Shown here one piece after another: positions 60,984 through 64,000 of a stretch of 64,000 nt of DNA. Origin of the DNA: Bacteroidales bacterium. Lineage in GTDB: Bacteria; Bacteroidota; Bacteroidia; Bacteroidales; F082. Under the pieces are notes generated by a model. It ran no database searches and was not told where the DNA came from. It was given only the letters and a program-made list of their open reading frames with translations. Location: NCBI GenBank assembly GCA_017965765.1, contig JAGCPJ010000002.1, positions 1 to 64,000 on the forward strand, read 5' to 3'. The translations under genes were made by a program, and so were the position numbers. Position 1 is the first letter of the stretch, and every line of letters begins with the position of its first letter.

Positions 60984-62993
60984 ATGAAAACGCTCTCGGT
61001 ATTTGTTGCCGGTGCCAAAAACCTTCAGCCGTTGCGACTGAGGTTGAAGGCGATGGCCAACGACTTGAACAATGAATTCAAACAAAACGGCTTGGATATG
61101 GCCGTCAACATGGTCTCCTATGAGAACTTTGGAGACGAACAAGGCATTTATAACAAGTTTATCACCGAAGAGGCGGATATGGTTTTGTTTCTGGTGGAAG
61201 ACCGTATAGGCCAGAAAACGGAGGAAGAATACCGGCTTGCCGTCAACTGTTATGAGAAAAACGGTCATCCCGAACATTGCCTTTTGTTGAAGGAGTTTGA
61301 TGAAAAAACTGAAGACATCGCGCATATCGAGGAGCTGATGAGTGCCACCTCTAACAAATACTATGTAAGCTATCGCAATCCTGACGACCTGATGGCCAAA
61401 GTGAAGAGCAGGATCACGGAACTGGCCATGAAAAAAAAGAAGGGAATCAAACCCGCCGTTTCCAAGAAAAAGAGGATGGTGCGTTCCCTGTTGATTGCGT
61501 TGGGTGTGGTTTTGGCCTTGTTTGCCGCCGCCCGTTTTGCTTCAGGACCCGTCAAGGCCAACTATGTGTATTTTGATTTCGAGTTTCCCAACAGTTTGGA
61601 ACAAAACGGCATTAACGATACCTACGCAGAACAACAGTTGTTGCTAGCAGTTCAAGAAGAGGCAGGTGCGGCACAGAAGAAAGTGAATCATATCTTGAAC
61701 GAAACAGCTGTCAACGACAAGGATTGGACCATAGCATTTCCAAAGAAAATCAAAGGAGGGCGCTACAATAAGCTACGCAACAGCCTTAGGAAGATGCTCA
61801 ACTGCCATGACATCAAGGCGGACCTGCATCTGATCGAATCGGGTAAGACCTTTACAAACGATCTTTTTGTGACAGACTGGAATGACAAAACGTATCATTA
61901 TAGCTCAGAAATCAATCCTCTTGAGGCTGGTCAATTCAAAGAAGGCGTAGCTTCGGCGCTCCGTAAGGATGCCGCATATTTGTCATTTCCCTTCAATCCT
62001 GTGGTTTCCGTGCTGTATGACTATCAGTTTATCAATGAATTACTTGAATATCAGATGGTTAGTCCGTGGAATAACGAGGTTTATTCCGCCTTGGACCGTG
62101 AGGTGATCCTGACGGATTACGCCAAGAGTGGACTCCCAAACGCACCGATTGCTCAGTTGTTATTGGGCAATTACTATGAATCCTATGGATTGGAGAAAGG
62201 ATACGAGAAGGCATCCTTGACCAAAGCGATTGATTACTACACGCCATTGCTGAATGATGCTGTGATTGGCAGGTGGATCAAGGATAAAACTGACTTGCTG
62301 CAGTCGAATGTGGACTATGCTGCCCAAGCGGAGGAAACCAACATGGTTGAGCTGTTGGAGCAGAAAGGCGCTTTCCAGACAGGCGATTGCCAGCAGTTGG
62401 TCATTGTAGGAGATGAGGAAACCCTGCTCATTGACTCCAAGAAACATTATAATGCCATGCTGTATGCTTTTGAAAAAAGCGCGGATGGCTCCTGGGAGAG
62501 CGCTTTCCCGCCGTTTGTAGTCCATCTGGGCGTGAACGGTTTTGTCGCACCGGAGCAAAAGCGGGAAGGTGATCTCAAGACGCCTACCGGCTATTATGGA
62601 CTGCCCTTTGCTTTTGGAAAGAAGAATGATTTGAATACCAAATTCGAATTCATGGAGATTGGTCCCAAACATGTCTGGGTGAGCGACACCACAAGCAGTG
62701 AATACAACAAGATCGTGGTCGATAAAGATGGGAAGTATATCAACAACAAAGCTAACGAGAAGCTGTACCGCAATGATATCCTGTATGATTATGCGGTTGT
62801 GGTGGACTACAACATGGCGGAACCAGTGGCTGTCGGCAAAGGCAGTGCCATCTTCATTCATATTGAGCGGTTTGAAAACCATCGTACTGCAGGTTGCGTA
62901 TCCATGTCAAGGGATGAGATAATAAGGTTGATCGAGTGGCTCGACTCAAGCAAAAAGCCGCATATCTATCTTACCAAACAGATTGCTGATTAA
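60984..62993 (+). CDS. Membrane-spanning protein: cytoplasmic TIR/DUF4062-like domain plus periplasmic L,D-transpeptidase (YkuD)
   Basis: 669 aa from ATG 60984 (the frame is open upstream to 60795 but overlaps psuG antisense). Residues 1-145 look like a Rossmann-like signalling domain (TLSVFVAGAKNLQPLRLRL, EEADMVLFLVEDRIGQKTEEE). A basic patch precedes one transmembrane helix (about 166-186), then a periplasmic region. The C-terminal 150 residues are YkuD-like: GDLKTPTGYYGLPF, IFIHIERFENHRTAGCVSM with His626 and catalytic Cys638. It probably cross-links or anchors at peptidoglycan under control of the cytoplasmic domain; that coupling is inferred. The CDF gene starts 3 bp downstream. Confidence 0.7.
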   Translation: MKTLSVFVAGAKNLQPLRLRLKAMANDLNNEFKQNGLDMAVNMVSYENFGDEQGIYNKFITEEADMVLFLVEDRIGQKTEEEYRLAVNCYEKNGHPEHCLLLKEFDEKTEDIAHIEELMSATSNKYYVSYRNPDDLMAKVKSRITELAMKKKKGIKPAVSKKKRMVRSLLIALGVVLALFAAARFASGPVKANYVYFDFEFPNSLEQNGINDTYAEQQLLLAVQEEAGAAQKKVNHILNETAVNDKDWTIAFPKKIKGGRYNKLRNSLRKMLNCHDIKADLHLIESGKTFTNDLFVTDWNDKTYHYSSEINPLEAGQFKEGVASALRKDAAYLSFPFNPVVSVLYDYQFINELLEYQMVSPWNNEVYSALDREVILTDYAKSGLPNAPIAQLLLGNYYESYGLEKGYEKASLTKAIDYYTPLLNDAVIGRWIKDKTDLLQSNVDYAAQAEETNMVELLEQKGAFQTGDCQQLVIVGDEETLLIDSKKHYNAMLYAFEKSADGSWESAFPPFVVHLGVNGFVAPEQKREGDLKTPTGYYGLPFAFGKKNDLNTKFEFMEIGPKHVWVSDTTSSEYNKIVVDKDGKYINNKANEKLYRNDILYDYAVVVDYNMAEPVAVGKGSAIFIHIERFENHRTAGCVSMSRDEIIRLIEWLDSSKKPHIYLTKQIAD

Positions 62994-62996
62994 CGC

Positions 62997-63887
62997 ATGA
63001 CCCGGGAAAAGGAAATCTATAAGGTGACGCTCGTGGGAGGCGCAGTAAATGTCATCCTACTTGCGTTTAAGTTCGTGGCGGGCATCATCGGACACAGCTC
63101 GGCCATGATTGCCGACGCCTTGCATTCGTTGTCCGATTTCGTGACAGATATCGTCGTGCTGGTGTTTGTCAAGATCAGCAACAAGCCGCAGGACAAGTCG
63201 CACGACTATGGCCATGGCAAATATGAGACTTTGGCTCTGACCATCATCGGCATCGCCCTGATGGGGGTGGCCATCGGCATCATCGTCAAAGGGGCGATGA
63301 AGATCGCTGCCTGGGCCAACGGCGAGGTGCTGGAAGCGCCTGGCATGCTGGCTTTCTGGGCCGCCATCGTCTCTATCGTGCTGAAAGAGGGTGTCTATCG
63401 TTATTCCATCGTCAAAGCGAGAAAACTGAATTCCAAGGCGGTGGAAGCCAATGCCTGGCATCATCGGAGCGACGCCCTGTCGTCCATCGGGACTGCCGTG
63501 GGCATCGGCGGCGCCATCTTCTTCGGACAACGTTGGACCATCCTTGATCCCATCGCCTCAGTAGTGGTGGGTGCTTTCATCGTTAAGGTGGCTTTCGACT
63601 TGCTGAAAAACGGCATCGGCGACCTGATGGAGCAATCGCTTCCCGACCAGGTGGAGGAAGAGATCCTCAAATTGGTGTCAGAAGTGCCTGGCATCAGCGA
63701 GCCGCACGACCTCCGTACCCGCCGCATCGGCAATCATTACGCGATCGAGTTGCATATCCTGATGGATGGTGACCTTACCCTCAAAGAGGCCCATGACAAA
63801 GCCTCCGAGGTGGAAGACCTGCTTCGCCAACATTACGGTGAAGAGACCCATGTGGCTGTTCATGTGGAACCGAAGGAGCAGGGTTAA
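62997..63887 (+). CDS. Cation diffusion facilitator family metal transporter
   Basis: 296 aa, six predicted membrane helices then a C-terminal cytoplasmic metallochaperone-like domain (about 205-296). IADALHSLSDFVTDIVVL and WHHRSDALSSIGTAVGIGG supply the Asp/His metal sites; SHDYGHGKYETLA is the family's inter-helix signature. It exports Zn2+, Fe2+ or similar by proton antiport. It lies in the same unit as the L,D-transpeptidase gene. Confidence 0.9.
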   Translation: MTREKEIYKVTLVGGAVNVILLAFKFVAGIIGHSSAMIADALHSLSDFVTDIVVLVFVKISNKPQDKSHDYGHGKYETLALTIIGIALMGVAIGIIVKGAMKIAAWANGEVLEAPGMLAFWAAIVSIVLKEGVYRYSIVKARKLNSKAVEANAWHHRSDALSSIGTAVGIGGAIFFGQRWTILDPIASVVVGAFIVKVAFDLLKNGIGDLMEQSLPDQVEEEILKLVSEVPGISEPHDLRTRRIGNHYAIELHILMDGDLTLKEAHDKASEVEDLLRQHYGEETHVAVHVEPKEQG

Positions 63888-64000
63888 TTCCCATTATTAT
63901 TACGAATGACCTTGTGTTTAATCTTTACTACAGCAAAGTTGAGTTCGATCTCTGTTTCCGTGGTGTGGGTACTAAGGTTATGTCCAACCACTTCTGCTAA
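63884..64000 (-). CDS. C-terminal end of an unidentified minus-strand gene (5' beyond window)
   Basis: The minus strand is open for 38 codons from the window edge to a TAA at 63886-63884, giving a tail that begins LAEVVGHNLSTHTTETEIEL and ends VIRNNNGN. It converges on the CDF gene, sharing 4 bp, the same tight arrangement as other convergent pairs here. Too short to assign; could also be a chance open frame. Confidence 0.4.
   Translation of the reverse strand, partial: LAEVVGHNLSTHTTETEIELNFAVVKIKHKVIRNNNGN

Overview
The window looks like a chromosome segment of an uncultured member of the Bacteroidales (Bacteroidetes). Several promoters carry the Bacteroidetes -7 element TAnnTTTG, sometimes with a TTTG or TTG about 19-21 nt upstream. 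Shine-Dalgarno sequences are mostly absent, and the gene content (GH97, FucP-type MFS transporter, rSAM/lipoprotein pair, DUF2147, SatD/DUF3307 pair) is typical of that phylum. No RNA genes, IS elements or CRISPR arrays were seen.

Layout. (1) 1-1596: left flank, with the C-terminus of a winged-helix protein carrying a 36-bp tandem repeat, a gene-free stretch, a SatD-like gene, and a 23-codon stump of its usual DUF3307 partner. The stump marks the edge of the next block. (2) 1609-5604: a FucP-like transporter, a nucleotidyltransferase-GHMP kinase fusion and a sugar mutarotase (a probable free-sugar salvage route), then rfbB. (3) 5628-44229: one long, tightly packed plus-strand surface-polysaccharide locus behind a good promoter. 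It encodes UDP-L-FucNAc synthesis (epimerase, CapE-like, CapF-like), most of a pseudaminic acid pathway (PseB, PseC, PseF, a broken PseH-like gene, PseI; no PseG), a module of two ACPs, two SDRs, a split transketolase, an AMP-ligase and a KAS III, then Wzx, a Wzy candidate and one capsule-type transferase. Next comes a carboxylic-acid module (TIM-barrel enzyme, CitE-like lyase, split fumarase, three ATP-grasp enzymes, hydroxyacid dehydrogenase, PrpD). It ends with a secreted beta-propeller protein, a deacetylase, a WbpV/WbpL-type pair, a WbuC-aminotransferase fusion, ManC and a PglC/WbaP-type initiating transferase. (4) 44234-54023: a minus-strand operon of lipoprotein, radical SAM enzyme, guanine-deaminase-like enzyme and a 2572-aa cyclic-glucan-synthase-like protein. 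(5) 54040-64000: short, mostly single-gene units with divergent promoters: acyltransferase, DUF2147, DUF481-like protein, GH97, a lipoprotein, PsuG, a membrane-spanning L,D-transpeptidase with a cytoplasmic N-terminal domain, and a CDF transporter.

How it fits together. Block 3 probably makes a repeat unit containing L-FucNAc and perhaps a nonulosonic acid. The two metabolic modules are best explained as makers of unusual acyl or hydroxy-acid substituents that acyltransferases or ATP-grasp ligases attach. This is inferred from gene neighbourhood.

The most striking unexplained signal is a set of short degenerate heptanucleotide tandem arrays, usually four units of 7 bp, scattered through the window. 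Eight lie inside open reading frames (one in rfbB, four in the glucan-synthase-like gene, three in GH97) without closing them, and two lie between genes. One pair in rfbB forms 35-nt inverted arms.
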